64,000 nucleotides of DNA from Knoxdaviesia capensis. Its lineage: Eukaryota > Ascomycota > Sordariomycetes > Microascales > Gondwanamycetaceae. The DNA is taken from NCBI GenBank assembly GCA_001510575.1, contig LNGK01000003.1, positions 1,603,755 through 1,667,754 of the forward strand, written 5' to 3'. Position 1 is the first letter of the stretch. Each line of letters opens with the position of its first letter. Positions 12,010-25,000 of this stretch are shown in pieces. The translations under genes were made by a program, and so were the position numbers. The notes below the pieces were generated by a model, which was not told where the DNA came from, ran no database searches, and saw only the letters and a program-made list of their open reading frames with translations.

Positions 12010-13640
12010 CAACCTTAGGCAGCAATACCATAGATTTCTCTATTACCAAGTATGTAGCGGATTTGGGATTAGAATATCAGACCTGGAGTGACTCCCTGCG
12101 TTGTTGCGTTCCCTAGGGGAAGAAAAAACAACATAACGCCGCCCAAGGGGACAAATTTTGGGTTGGTACGTTAAGATACCTGGGGGCGGTGGTTTGGTTT
12201 GGTTCTAAATGGCTGTATTGTTGGGTTGGGTTCCGTATATGCTGTGGTCATGTATAGATGTGCGTCTTGAAAAGATGGGTCTTTCATGTGGCCAACCACT
12301 TGAATGTGCCCCGAGAGAGGGTTCTGTCTTTGTGCGACTGTCGCTACAAATTAGACCTTGGGTGCATCTAAAAATTCCATTGAATCTCCAGAATGCCCGG
12401 AACGTCGTTCCAGGCTTAAGAAAAAATCACAAGATAACCGCCCCATTGTCGCTCGCCGTGGCTGCTGACGCAAATGAAGAGAGAGAGCCTGCGTTCTTAG
12501 CCTTCGCACCCGACATACGGACAAGAAGCCCCAAGAGCACCCAAGAACGCTCGACAGGTGGCATAGGAGCGTTTTCACGTCTTGTCGTTCTTGAGAATTA
12601 AGTTCCTTATACTTAGATAGATTTTTTTAACGTGGGTTTCCGTTTCGCGTGGATGTTGTGCGTGTAAGTATTCCGCACAGGTCAATCAGGGTCTCCCCAT
12701 GATATCCTGTCGGGCCTCTCTCGATAGAGCCACATCCGGGACTTGCAGAGTGGGACGAACTACCAGCAGCAGCGTGAGCAGACAATTTGGAACGTCCAGA
12801 GCCCCTCGTGGAATTTGCTTCTCCCAACCGGCACACCCTTCTTCGCCTCGGGGGATTCTGCCCTGGGATAAGCAAAGCCTGGACCAGTGGGGAACTACAG
12901 TACTCTACGGAAGGGTTCTTGGCAATTGAGTGAGATGATTACGAAAGATGGATTTGTGTGTGTGTACTGATCACCAAAGTGAAGCCGAAAGAACGCGATA
13001 GAAAAAGAAACCCCCCCAGCTTCCAAAAAAGGCAGCATATGCCACAAAGCCCGGATGTGTGCCAATTTCTAGCGAGCGTGCATGATGCAGTGCTGCCCGT
13101 CCTGCTCGATGCCATTTTGTCTTGATATTTTTTGAGGCCACCCCCCCTTCTGCACTATCCCTAGTCCGCTCCAAGGCCGGCCTAGACAAACACAAGACGT
13201 GGTCCAGTCCGCATGGCTTTTCGGCTTGGCCTGCACGGGACAAGATTCGCTGGACATAGTTTACTCGTTGTCTGGCTCTCAGCGCATGCGAGGGCGGAGG
13301 CGTGGGACTGTGGCGGTATGCTGGGGGGATCACAGCGCGATGAAGAGATATGTCGGACTGTTGGTGGTCATGGACACCTGCAGACACGGCATTTTGCTGT
13401 GCGACATTTGGGCAACGCTGGCATCGGTGGCCCGGGAGTTGACTGCAAACGCCGACCCGGAGTCCGTGGGCGGCGCTGGTGTGGGTGGGTGGGTTAGGCT
13501 GGACACATGCAAAGCACGGGCAGTTCCATTGGCCACTATCGCGATCCAATTGATCCGAGGGCCGTATAGCTGTCACTCCACTGCGAAAGAGACACAATTA
13601 CACATTCCGCCTGGATCCGAGGTGTTCCGTGAAAACACGA

Positions 13641-13716
13641 GAAAAAAAGCAGAAAAAAGAAGAAGAAAAAAGAAGAAGAAAAAAGAAGAAGAAAAAAGAA
13701 GAAGAAAAAAAAAAGA
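13641..13716. repeat. Polypurine tandem repeat (AAG/A-rich)
   Basis: A ~75-base all-purine stretch built from repeated AGAAGAAGAAAAA-like units (period about 13-15 bases). Read in any frame it only gives Lys/Arg/Glu runs; I do not regard it as coding. Confidence 0.85.
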
Positions 13717-15519
13717 GCGGAAGCGAATTCCCCACCGTGGCTGAGCCGAGAAGATTCTTCCAAAGCTTCCTTCCACTGTGGTGACGTCTCGAAGGGACGC
13801 ATGTTCCGTTGTGAACGTGGTCTCGTGATCATCATGTCGTGAGATGATAGGATGAGCCGGGGTCCGTTGGCGGAATGGCCAGAGTCGTCGGTGTTTCTCG
13901 CTCGCTCAACTCCGCCTGGGGTTCTGTTTCTGTTCCCGTTTAACCTTTCTGTCACTTTCTGCTGTCTGGCTTTGCCACTCGTCCCGACTGAGGCTCAGCC
14001 AGTTTGAGATTTTCGAGTGGAGAGAGCAAGAGTGGAGAGAGAGGGAGGCCGAATCTCCGCGGTGCCCTAAGAGAACGGCTTGCTCCACTGGCTATAATCG
14101 GCGCGGGCGGCCATGACTCGTTGCCCCCCCAATTCCGCGAGGCTCGTTCCTCGTTCTTCAGTCGTATTGGGATGGGAGCAGGGAAAAAGTGAATGACTGC
14201 CGGATGACGACTGCAGCAACTGGATGTCTGGGGCCCGTTTAGGAATTGCTTTGTCCAAGAGGTTTTTTTTTTTCCTTTTTTTTTCCCTTTTTTTTTTTCT
14301 GACAGCAGTGAATTCGGGGAGGTTGGGTGTTGTTTGGGGAAACCCCCAAGTCGGGGGACCTGTACCGGGCTTCCCCCGTCATACAACATAAGTCTGGCTG
14401 TAGATGCCCGAGACACCACTCACCGCCAGGGACAGACAGTGGAACATGCACGGCAGGGAAAGACAGCCCCGAGAAGCATCCAGAACACGCACACACGCCA
14501 TTCGAGACCTGTCTAGTTCCTCCGAAGCAGTTGTAGAGATAGGTGAACCGGGATAAAACATGCACATCCCATGGCCGGCCGTCTCACGTCGGTGACCAGA
14601 ACAAGCACTTGGATGCGAGGAATCAATCACTAGTGGATTGCCGCCCACTCTACTGCAGTGCCAACGAAAGCAGCAAGTGGTCGAGTGACCATGCATATAC
14701 CCCGGGCCGGTGCTCGACGCAATGATAGTCCGGAGGGGTGGACAGCGAGGCAGTGAGATGCAGGAGATGGGAATTCCGGTGGGAACTAGAGGATAGTGTG
14801 GTGGCGAGTTGTCGGCCGATGGGACTTTTTTTTGTTGGGAGTGTTTGCTCCCCCGACGTTCTCCGCACCCTCCGGGCGTTCGGCTGAAGTTCCTCCGGCC
14901 TCCGACATGGCGCCCGGGGGAGTGTGCTCGGGGACTCGACGAACTGATAACGAGGCAGGAAGGAAATAGAGAAAGGAATAAAATAAAATAAAAGTCCTAG
15001 ACTTCAGTCACCTGACGAGAGGTGCGATTGCATGCTCCATCTAGGCTGTCTGTGTGCCGCCGGGGCGGCAGAGCCCGCAACCTCGGGACCCCACCCCGGA
15101 GACAGTTCTTCAATCGGCCGGGAGTCCTACGAGGTGGTCTGGCGGCTTAACTCGGTGGCTTGCCTTCAGTGGGTGCAGGCCTGGACGTCCACTGAAAGGT
15201 GCCCTGGCTTTTAGTGGGCTTCCAGCGGCCAAATGGCCTGATTCCTCCGCTGGAGCACACGCTACAGGCTGCTAGAGCCCCTCTAATCAGCGCCGGAACC
15301 CAGTGGCCTATATTCCAGGGCCCTCGCCAAGGCCTATCCGCCCCAACAAGTAATATAAGGCCTGACTAAGAAAGCAGGTGATTTTTTCTCTCTCTCTGGC
15401 CTTTGCCGTTGCCTCCATTCCAGTAAGAGAAGGCAAAAACAGGATCACACACGGGAAAAGTACCCGGTACTCATCCAACCAGCGGCAAAAACACCGCCGC
15501 GCTAGGTACAGGCTACTTG

Positions 15520-15625
15520 GGCCGGCGCTTGGCGCTTGGCTTGGCGCCAAGTTAGTGGTGGCCAGGACACTGACGCTTGGCGCTGAATCTACTATCAGCA
15601 GTATTTAGAGTTCTTGGCGCGGTGC
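15520..15625. repeat. Clustered CTTGGCGC repeats with a perfect palindrome
   Basis: The word TTGGCGC recurs five times in about 95 bases in this patch. The copies include a perfect 12-base palindrome, CTTGGCGCCAAG, at 15540-15551. A related CTTGG word follows near 15660. The surrounding DNA (about 15,050-15,850) has an LTR- or MITE-like texture, but I see no clear element ends. Confidence 0.55.
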
Positions 15626-17396
15626 GGGGCTAATCAAAAGCTGCCCTAGGAGCCCCACTTGGCAGCTTGGTCTTATAGGGGGGTGTACATAGTACAAAGG
15701 TGATAGCATTTAAGCGCACTGTGCCTCTCTTGTTGTCTTATATGGTTCTCTGGTCTCTGGTTCCTCGCGGTGCTGCAAATTTTTCTGTTTCAATCTGACT
15801 GTGTATAGCCCAGATTTTTTTCTTTTTTTTCTTTTTTCTTTTTTTATCTCATCCTTGTTTTTCGTGTCAATCTTGTCCTGTGTGCATTTCGTTCAGTGGC
15901 CAACCAACTGGGGCCGGTGAGGGCTTTTTGGGGCCTCTGTGAAGGAGACGGCTGAGTATCACCGGTGGGGGAGAGATGGAAACGTGTGGTGTAAGCGGCG
16001 GGAAGAAGGATCCTTTGTTTCGTCGATCTTGGGTTTGTCTCTCGGGCCTGGTCTAGACCTCTTGCGTGCTGGATATGGAATCTTGGGCGCTCGTGGGGTT
16101 TTAGTGAGGGCCCGAACTGTATGTGCGAACAAAGAGACGAAGACCCCAGAAGAGGATTGCCATCGACTGCCTTCCCCAGCACAGGCCAGCAGCAAGACAC
16201 ACAATGTCGGTCACCGTCTCGCCACGTGCAACCACCCTAACACAGCTCTCCGGGGTAAGCTCTGGACACGGAGCATTCGCCACAGACAGGGTGACACCAA
16301 GAAACTGGCTGGGAGGGCAGCACGCAAGCCGGTCATGTGAAGCCGGCTGTGTGTGAGACTGGAGAAGCTGGATGTGGATGTCGAAAGATCAGAGAAGGAA
16401 GCACACAGAGAAAGCGTCACACAGGTGAGGGAATATCTGGACATCCTCATCCATGGTTTATCGCCAGGGAGACAACAAAACACACACATGCCAAGCGGAC
16501 GACCACGGCAAAAGCCCTCAAATCCAGGCTTGGGACAAGGCGTGATATAGGTCGAGAGAGATTTCCTGGATAAGAAAGCCGGGCTGTGCTCTGGTTCGCA
16601 AAGGTCCATGTCATGCCAAGTCTCCCTTCTTCCGAGCGTGGTTATTTATTATTATTTTTTTTTGTTTTGGTTTTGGTGTGTGGTCATGAACAACAACACG
16701 GCTCGTGTTCGCAAGTCCCACTGGTGGAAATGCTCCAGTTTACCGATACGTACCCGTGCACACAGATATCACAGCTCGGGGAAGACGCCATTGGACGATT
16801 GATATTCCGCTCCTGCTCTACTCACATATCCGGATTTTTATCAGATCACTCACTGCCTTATCTCTGGCTTCCTCACGTATCCGGACTATCCTCAACCATA
16901 TCCTAATACTAGACCAGCCCAGACCAGGGGAATCGGAACTGGCGAGACCATTGCTCCGTGATAGCCAGACGGCAGAGACATCAGCTAGTCGACTTTTTTG
17001 GTGTGTTTCTTTTCTTTTTTTTTTTCCTTTTTTTTTTTAGTCCTCGGCGGGTGGTAGCACGCTCGATATCACCACGCTCAAGTTGGCTAACGGGCGTGTC
17101 TATAACAGGAAACGAGAGAGGTAAAGAGAGAGGCATAAACTCACAGATACATGGGCACGCCGTGAAGCACACCACCGGCACATAGACCCAAGTGGCGGGT
17201 AACCAACTCACCCGCAATTCCGTCCGCCAGAGACACACATCGCGGTACGTACTGCACGCACGCCGGATCTGACTTGTTACATCCCATCCCATCCGAGTAT
17301 AGCGGCCACCGCCTGTCAAACGGCCGGCCGCAAATGAAAGGACTCCCGGATCTGAAAATCACATCTACCTACCAGATTCGGTGGTGTGGCTGATAA

Positions 17397-17799
17397 GCCA
17401 AGAAGCACACGTAAAAATACGGCCAAGAGCCCCGAATCCTTCCTGCTTCGTTTTGCCTCTCTCGTCGCATCTGTCTTCCTCAATCCAGACAGATAACATT
17501 CCTGTGCTCATTTTGCATGCCTTGCCTCGTATACCTCTGCACCGAGTTTCCACGGTACCTCGCCGGCCATACACGGGTGCACTGTGTGCAAAGTACCTCG
17601 TACACTCTCGCCCACCCACAACGGTCTGGGCACAGAGTCCACAGCTGTCTATACACACGCCCTACATCATCTCGCCCGCCTTCACGCCACCCCCGACCTG
17701 ATAACCCCCTCCCTCTCTTGCAAGGTTCGGTGTTGAAAGTAACTTACAGGTACCCTGAGCCTCTGGAGCCGTTAGTTGCCCGCCATGCCACCTGCCAAG
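17397..17799 (+). promoter_or_regulatory. Three candidate PacC sites upstream of the sodium ATPase
   Basis: GCCAAG occurs at 17397-17402, 17422-17427 and 17794-17799, about 0.7 to 1.1 kb before the ATPase start. GCCARG is the established core of the ambient-pH regulator PacC, and ENA pumps are classic alkaline-induced targets. Binding here is inference; the word is short and expected about once per kb by chance. Confidence 0.35.
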
Positions 17800-18382
17800 C
17801 GTCCTCGCTTCCCCCGCCTCGAGAGCTACGAACGAAGTACGGCGCACCAAAGCTCTTGGGAGTGTCTGTTTACTTTCGTGCTCTTTAGTTTGATTCCCGG
17901 GATTTTTATTCATTTATTTCTTGCTTGGGGTGGCTGTTTCTTGATGGCATCTGTTATACAAATACCCGTGCTTGCCCCCCTCCACCCTCCCTCGCCGGCC
18001 GGAAACGCTCCCATATTCTTCTCCTTCTTTTATCACCATCATCGTCTTGGACCTGAACTGGCCCGTTGTTGTTTTTTCTTCTTCAATCCAATTTCTGTTA
18101 TCTTCTCACCAGATCTCTCAATCTTAGAAACACTCTATAGTTTCTACTATCTTGTCTTCCCTCCACCTAGATCACCGCTTCCCCAAAGTGTGATCTCATC
18201 CCCGTTCCCAGCGTCTCCTGCTGTTTTGCCGTGAATGCATACATTCATCACCTACTCTCATATACCCGACATGGACACGAGGTGAATGATCAAACCCTCT
18301 TACTCAGACTTCCCTCCTCCTTCGTCCTCGCCCTTCCTCTTCTGCTCGTTGCGTCGTCGTTGCGAGAACTGCACACACACCG

Positions 18383-18409
18383 AACCCTAGAGCCAACCCC
18401 TAACCCTAA
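18383..18409. promoter_or_regulatory. Telobox-like CCCTAA repeats in the ENA leader
   Basis: AACCCTAG (18383-18390) and CCCCTAACCCTAA (18397-18409) lie 57-83 bases before the ATPase start codon. They match the fungal telomere unit and the telobox bound by Tbf1-type factors in yeasts. They are too short to be a telomere; a regulatory role is inference. Confidence 0.4.
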
Positions 18410-18465
18410 TTTCAACGTCAACCTCAAACCTCTCTCCCTCTCTCTCTTCCGCCACCTCCGCTACC

Positions 18466-20999
18466 ATGGCCGACGTGGAGAAGACTGCCGGTATGGCGGT
18501 CCCGGACAAGCACCCGTTCCTCCAGACGGTCGACGAGACCGCCGCCGCCTTCGGCACCAACATTGAAAAGGGCCTGACGGCGGTCCGCGTGGCCGAACTG
18601 CAGACCATCTACCCCAAGAACGAGCTCGATGTCGGCGGCGGCGTCATGTGGCACAAGATCCTGTCGAAACAGCTGCTTAACGCCATGATCCTGGTGCTGG
18701 TGTTCGTCATGGTGCTCAGCTTCGCCTTCAAGGACTGGATCGAGGGCGGCGTCGTCACCGCCGTCATCATCCTCAACGCCACCATTGGCTTCTGGCAGGA
18801 GTACAGCGCCGAGAAGAAGATGGACGCGCTGCGGGCGCTGTCTTCGCCCAGTGCCATGGTCCTCCGTGATGGTGTTGCCTCGGTCATCCCCAAGTGAGTT
18901 TCTCGGCCCCAGATCTGCCCTCGCTCGGCCGCCGAGCGCTTTTGCATCCATGCTAACCACAGACACACGCCCCTCGCCCCAGTGTTACGGTTGTTCCCGG
19001 CGACATCGTCTACCTGAAGATGGGCGACACCGTCCCGGCCGATCTGCGTCTCTTCGAGGCCATGAACCTGTCGTGCGACGAGCAGTCGCTCACCGGCGAA
19101 GCCCTCCCCGTCGACAAGATCACCACCAACTCGATTCACGTGCCCGGCACCGACCGCATCGCCGAGCAGGAGGGCGAGGTCGGCATCGGCGACCGCGTCA
19201 ACATCGCCTACGCCACCACCATCGTCCGCAAGGGCCGTGGGGCCGGTATTGTCATTGCCACCGGCATGGCCACCGAGGTCGGCAAGATCGCCGCCTCCAG
19301 CACCAAGAAGAAGCGCAAGGCCGGCCGCTCGATGAACGTCCACAAGTATGGCAAGCGCCAGGCCGCCAAGGGCCTCGGGCTCACCATCTACGACAAGATC
19401 GGCAAGTTCCTCGGCCTCACCGAGGGCACTCCGCTGCAGAAGAAGCTGGCCGCCCTCGCCTACGTGCTCTTCGGCTGTGCGCTGCTGCTCGCCGTCGTCG
19501 TGTTCGCCGTCAACAAGTTCAACGTGCCCACCGAGGTTGTCATCTACGCCACGTCGCTCGGCATTGCCATCATCCCCGAGTCGCTCGTGGCCGTGCTGAC
19601 CATCACCATGGTGGTGGCCGTCGCGGTGATGAACAAGGCCAACGTCGTCGTGCGCGACCTGTCGGCGCTGGAAGCCCTCGGCGGAGTCACCAACATCTGC
19701 TCCGACAAGACCGGCACGCTGACCCAGGGCGCCATGATTGTCCGCAAGGCCTGGCTGCCCAGCAACCACATCTACACCGTGCACGACTCGCACCACCCCA
19801 GCGACCCGACGCAGGGCCGCGTGACCCACGCCGAGCTCACGCCCGGCGCGGCCGTGCCCGAGCCGCCCAAGCGCGACTTCGACCAGGAGCGCAGTGCCGC
19901 CGGCCTCAAGTTCAACGTGCCCGACGAGAAGCTCAACCCCGCGGCCACCGCCGCCGCCGCCAAGGCCACCGCCGAGGCCGCCAACGAGGGCCCGGCCGAG
20001 ATGACGCCCGCGCTGGCCGCCTTCCTGCACTCAACGTCGCTGTGCAACCTCGCCAACGTGCGCTTCGACGCCGACGCCGACAGGTGGCAGTCGACCGGCG
20101 AGCCGACCGAAATCGCCCTGCAGGTGTTCTCGCTGCGCTTCGACCTCGGCCGCAAGGCCCTGCAGGAGAAGGGCTGGACGCAGGTCGCCGAGTTCCCGTT
20201 CGACAGCTCGATCAAGCGCATGTCGGTGGTGTACAACGCGCCGCCCGGCGACACCACCATCGCCGAGAGCGCCGAGAACAGCATCGTGTTCACCAAGGGC
20301 GCCGTCGAGCGCGTGCTCGACCTGTGCACCCACCTCGGCTACGGCGCCGACGCCGTGCCGATCACCGACGCCGTCAAGGACGACGTGCTGAAGCAGATGA
20401 GCGCGCTGGCCTCGCAGGGCCAGCGCGTGCTGGCCGTGGCCTACCGGCCGTGGCTCGGCGCGTTCCGCACCGACCGCCGCCCGTCGGTGGTGCTGACCGA
20501 GCTGCGGCGCAAGCGCGCCACCGCCAACGTCGGCTCGGCCAGCGACAGCGACGAGCTCGACGAGGACGCGCTCGAGGAGGAGGCGGCGCAGATCCAGGCC
20601 GAGCTGGAGATGGAGGACTCGGCCAACGAGGCGCTGCGCGCGCGCGTCGAGAGCGGGCTCACGCTGCTCGGGCTCGCCGGCATCTACGACCCGCCGCGCC
20701 GCGAGACCAAGCCGTCGATCGCCGAGTGCTCGACGGCCGGCATCCGCGTGCACATGCTGACGGGCGACCACCCGGAGACGGCCAAGGCCATCGCCAAGGA
20801 GGTCGGCATCATCCCCAAGAACCTCGGCACGCTGCCGGACTCGATTGCCCGCAACGTGGTGGTCAAGGCCACCGACTTCGACAAGATGACCGACGAGCAG
20901 ATCGACCAGCTCGAGGAGCTGCCGCTGGTCATCGCGCGCTGCGCGCCCGACACCAAGACCCGCATGATCGAGGCCCTGCGCCGCCGCGGCGCCTTCATG

Positions 21000-21031
<32 letters not shown>

Positions 21032-22085
21032 GTCGCTCAGCCGTGCCGACGTCGGCATTGCCATGGGCTCGGGCTCGGACGTGGCCAAGTCGGCGTCCAA
21101 GATCGTGCTCACCGACGACAAGTTCAACTCGATCGTGTCCGCCATCCGCGAAGGCCGCCGCATGTTCGACAACATCCAGAAGTTCGTGCTGCACCTGCTG
21201 ACGTCCAACGTCGGCGAAGTCATCCTGCTGGTGGCCGGCCTGGGCTTCCGCGACGAGTCGGAGCACTCGGTGTTCCCGATCTCGCCGCTGGAGATCCTGT
21301 GGATCAACATGCTGACCTCGTCGTTCCCGGCCTTCGGGCTCGGCCGCGAGAAGGCCGCGTCGAACGTCATGCGCAAGCCGCCGCAGGACAAGAACCGCGG
21401 CGTGTTCACCAACCAGATCCTGGTCGACATGGTGGTCTACGGCATCCTCATGGGCACGGCCACCATCCTGACCTTCGTGATCATCGTGTACGGCGCGCAC
21501 AACGGCGACCTCGGCTACGACTGCAACAAGAAGTACTCGCCGGCGTGCGACGTGGTGTTCCAGGCGCGCGCGGCCGTGTTCGCCGAGCTGACGTGGCTGA
21601 TCCTGCTGTCGGCGTGGGAGTTCAAGGACCTGCGACGCTCGCTGTTCCGCCTCGACCCGGAGGACGCGAGCAAGTTCCCCGTGTTCAAGGACCTGTACGC
21701 GAACAAGTTCCTGTTCCTGTCGGTGGTCATCGGCATGGTGTCGGTGTTCCCCGTGGTGTACATCCCGGGCCTCAACACCAACGTGTTCAAGCACAAGGGC
21801 ATCACGTGGGAGTGGGGCCTGGTGGTCGGCTTCTCGGTGTTCTTCGTCACCGGCATCGAGATGTGGAAGCTGGCCAAGCGCCACTTCCGCCTGCTGGAGG
21901 ACCGCCCCGTCAGCCGCGGGCCGTTTGCCCAGGGCTCCGGCGCCGAGGAGACGCCCGGCCTGCTCGCGCGCTCGCTCACCATGGTCAGCTTCAAGTCGTG
22001 GAAGAGCTTCGGCCGCTCCGAGACCACCGATTCCGGCCGCGTGCACGGCCTGGTGCCGCACACCAACCCCGGCCACAAGGCGTAG
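18466..22085 (+). CDS. ena1: P-type IID sodium/potassium efflux ATPase (ENA type)
   Basis: Two exons, 18466-18893 and 18983-22085, joined as VIP-N-VTVVPGD across an 89-base GTGAGT/CCCCAG intron, give 1,176 residues, normal for the family. A P-type cation pump in the plasma membrane that exports Na+ (and K+) using ATP. Visible motifs: the actuator-domain SLTGEA with Glu182, the membrane motif IIPESL before the P domain, phosphorylation site SDKTGT with Asp384, MLTGDHPETA, and TGDGVNDAP at 818-826. IIPESL with the long cytoplasmic insert between SDKTGTLTQG and the nucleotide domain, plus overall similarity, favours the fungal ENA (IID) group over SERCA or PMCA calcium pumps. The start ATG sits in a good context (taccATGg). 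The leader carries CCCTAA repeats and, farther up, GCCAAG words. No defect is seen. Sodium versus potassium preference cannot be read from the sequence. Confidence 0.95.
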
Positions 22086-25000
22086 ATGGCCGGTGCGTGT
22101 GCGGGAGGAGGAGTGTCTGCCTGCAGACCGGTCCGGTCTTTTGCAGAGTGTGTGGTGTGCCGCGGTGGTTCGCTTTGTGCTTTTTCGTCTCGTTTTCTTT
22201 TGCCTAATACTTGTCGTCTTTTCTTTTGATATCTTCGTTTCTGCTTCTGCTTTCTCCCGGCGTCACTTACGCCCCCGAGGCCAAAAGCGCGCGCGCCCGT
22301 TCTCGCTATTTGATTCGCACCTTCACACCCCGCTATGTCTCGTATGTAGATCGAAGCTGTTGCACCCAGCGGTTTGCATCTTCACTCACGCGTTGGTCTT
22401 TTGATATCCGGCTATATATCCCGTTCTCTTCTTTGGTTAGCTAGTTGAGGGGTTGGTGGTAATGCGAGACGAGCAGTTGGCTTGTGGCGTCGATTTGCGG
22501 TGGATGGAATCTTTGCAATATGAGACCGTGTCAAGTACTACAGGCTTGGGTCGACCAAAAAATGAATATATACTACTTGGAGTCTAGATGTTCTCTTCTC
22601 TTCAATCGTGTATGCCGTGTCTGCAGGTGAACCCCCAGTCCATGGATGCCAGTAAGCTCAACAGTTTATGGTGTCAGTTGCCTGCATAAGTTGGATTTGT
22701 CCAAGCCCAACATCATAGACTCCAGCCCAACTGCCCTCCTACATAAAAAGCATTGATCGATAGTGTACCACTCTCTCAAGGTCCAAGTCCCATGGCTTTC
22801 CAGTATCCTCCGATGGAAGTAACATCGATCTCCCGGTACTGGTCTGCGGATACCACTGGTGAGGGCTCCAGAGCTGGCGAATGGCGTAGATTAGTCGTAA
22901 TCGATGATGGAAGGAAACAGAGATAGAGAGTTGGCTCTATGATGTTGGGTCCTTGGTATCAGAAGCTAGTATTCGAATGTTGAGGAATAGTCGGGAATAT
23001 TCATACCAAACCCTCTCACCCATATGCCTCTCTCAGATTCAAGACCGTCGCCAAGATGAAAGAACAAGATTCCTAGCCGTGCCATTGGTAGAGGCATATA
23101 CCCCGCAGGACTTCAGACATATAGTGATGTGTGAAGCTTGAGAGGAGATGGAATAGACAGTAGATGGCTATGTCAGGAGATTTTCTGCAGAATATTCTCA
23201 CAGTCTTCACTTTCCCTACAGCATAGTTACAAGCGAGTCTGCAGACACACCGCACCAACTGTCAGAACATAGATAGCATGATATCTGCAGCACTTATGCC
23301 CGCCAGAAATACGCCAAAGAAGGTTGGCTTGGTGGTTTTATCAGCTCCGTCCTCTCGTTCAAGCAGCAGCGAGCACTCATCAGAGCCTCCATGCGTTGAT
23401 ACACCCGAATAGACTTCGACCGGCAGAGCATCCAACCTTCTCGGATTGTAGGTTTTGGCCTGGTCTCCGAAGGACTTGCGGGTGATGCAAGTTCTGCTGG
23501 GATCCCGAACCGACATCGGCTTATGATTCGGGACTGCCTTTGGTCCCAGCATCGTCCATGAGTCCCCTCCGGCACTGTAGCGCATAGGCTGTAAGTGTCA
23601 AGACATATGCATAACATCGACCTTGAAGGAACAGTAGCTGGAGCTATCCACAGTGAGATAAGCACGATATTCCTGCCGGGCACTTCAAGATCAAACGCAA
23701 CACACACATCCATGAGCTTACACAGAAGACTAGGGTTGAGTGCCTAGGGCTATAGCGGGGCCATTTACAAGGCACAATTTCAAGCATCATCACCTCAAGA
23801 TTTCCACAGGATTCCACACCCGTCCATACCCCGAAAGAAATGGACCAGCTGGCGGGCAGCTGACAACCACCGTCACGCCGCCGCAAGTCGCATTCAGTGA
23901 AAGTGCGTGTGTCTGCCTAGAGGCGTGAGCAGCAAATCATGTGGCCCTGCAAAGTGGGCTGTGGTCGGGGCACGGTGACGGGGCGCGCGGGTTATACCCT
24001 AGTCCGTCGAACTTTGTTGCTCTTTTTTTGTCCCTTTTCTTTTCGTTTCCTTTGTGAGAACTCTGAGCCGCACAGTTCAGCTTGCCCGGCCACCATCCAT
24101 GCCATCGTCCACTTTGAGCCGGATTTGGCAATATCCGGTCTTTTCACCTCGTGTTGCAAGTCGTTTGTTTCTGTGTGTGGACGCGTACGCTCGCTTCCCA
24201 CAGCCCATCCGACCTCGACTCACACTTTCTTCTGTTCCTTCGTCCTCACCGACTCTCGTCGCACATCACGAGTGCAGGATCAGACCGCTTCAACGCCTGA
24301 GCTGGCCGTCGCCGATGACTCTTCCTGTTCTCTTTGATCGGTCCAGTTCAGCGGTGCTCTGCAAGATGTAAATTTCTCTATGATGTTTCAAAACTGCGTT
24401 GTTTATCCATGTGAAAATGCACTTGTCGATCCCAAGACTTGTTTTGGTAAATCTCCCCTTCGATGAGAAGACGGATGAGTCGTCAGTCCCCAGCCACGCC
24501 AACCATCCAAGTCCCTTCAAATTGCAGAACAGCATCGTTCACCGCCGCACCGGCGAAGTCGGTCCTCTGGTAGAAGCATTACCCCGACGAGTACATTTTC
24601 CAGCCCGGTGTGTCCTCCGCAGTACTCGATCGACACTCCTCTAGACGTATGTCCCTTTATCGTCCTTTTTTTAATGGATGTTCAGGGTTACCTCCCGCCC
24701 AGAGAAGCTGCCAGAACTCTCATGCACGCCAGATCCTGCACGCCCTGTTTGGAACATCTTTGACAAGCGACATGGAAGCTTCCACAACCCTTCCAAACGG
24801 GCGGCGTGGAGCGGCAGGGAAGGAGGTGACAACTCCGATCTGACACCACTACCGTCACGACCACCACCACTCTCGTTATCACTGCGACTCCTTGCAGCCA
24901 CACCTCTCTTCTCACCGGCCAAGCACATGTAAATGGCAATCTCCAACTGCGCCCTTCTTCTTCTTCATCTTCTCTCTCTGCGAAACAGAAGGATGGGGCG

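Larger units (their letters stand above)
11377..18465. other. Gene-poor 7-kb stretch and long ENA leader
   Basis: I find no supportable coding region. The left half has several simple repeats (11977-12009, 13641-13716, T/C tracts near 14260-14300 and 15815-15846). A patch of CTTGGCGC repeats lies at 15520-15625. Another T tract lies at 17009-17038. The right end (about 17,900-18,465) is pyrimidine-rich and is probably promoter and untranslated leader of the sodium ATPase gene. Confidence 0.5.

Noticed and set aside
13199..13744. 181-codon frame ending in a Lys/Arg/Glu run
   Set aside because: The C-terminus is just the polypurine repeat, and the rest has no domain, splice logic or gene-like composition.
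18424..22076. Long minus-strand frames opposite the ENA gene
   Set aside because: Val/Gly/His/Asp-rich antisense shadows of the same GC-rich gene, with no recognisable motif.
18785..22207. 1,140-codon open frame overlapping the ENA ATPase in another frame
   Set aside because: It is an Arg/His/Gly-rich shadow produced by the GC-biased third positions of the real gene; no domain, and it overlaps all ATPase motifs.
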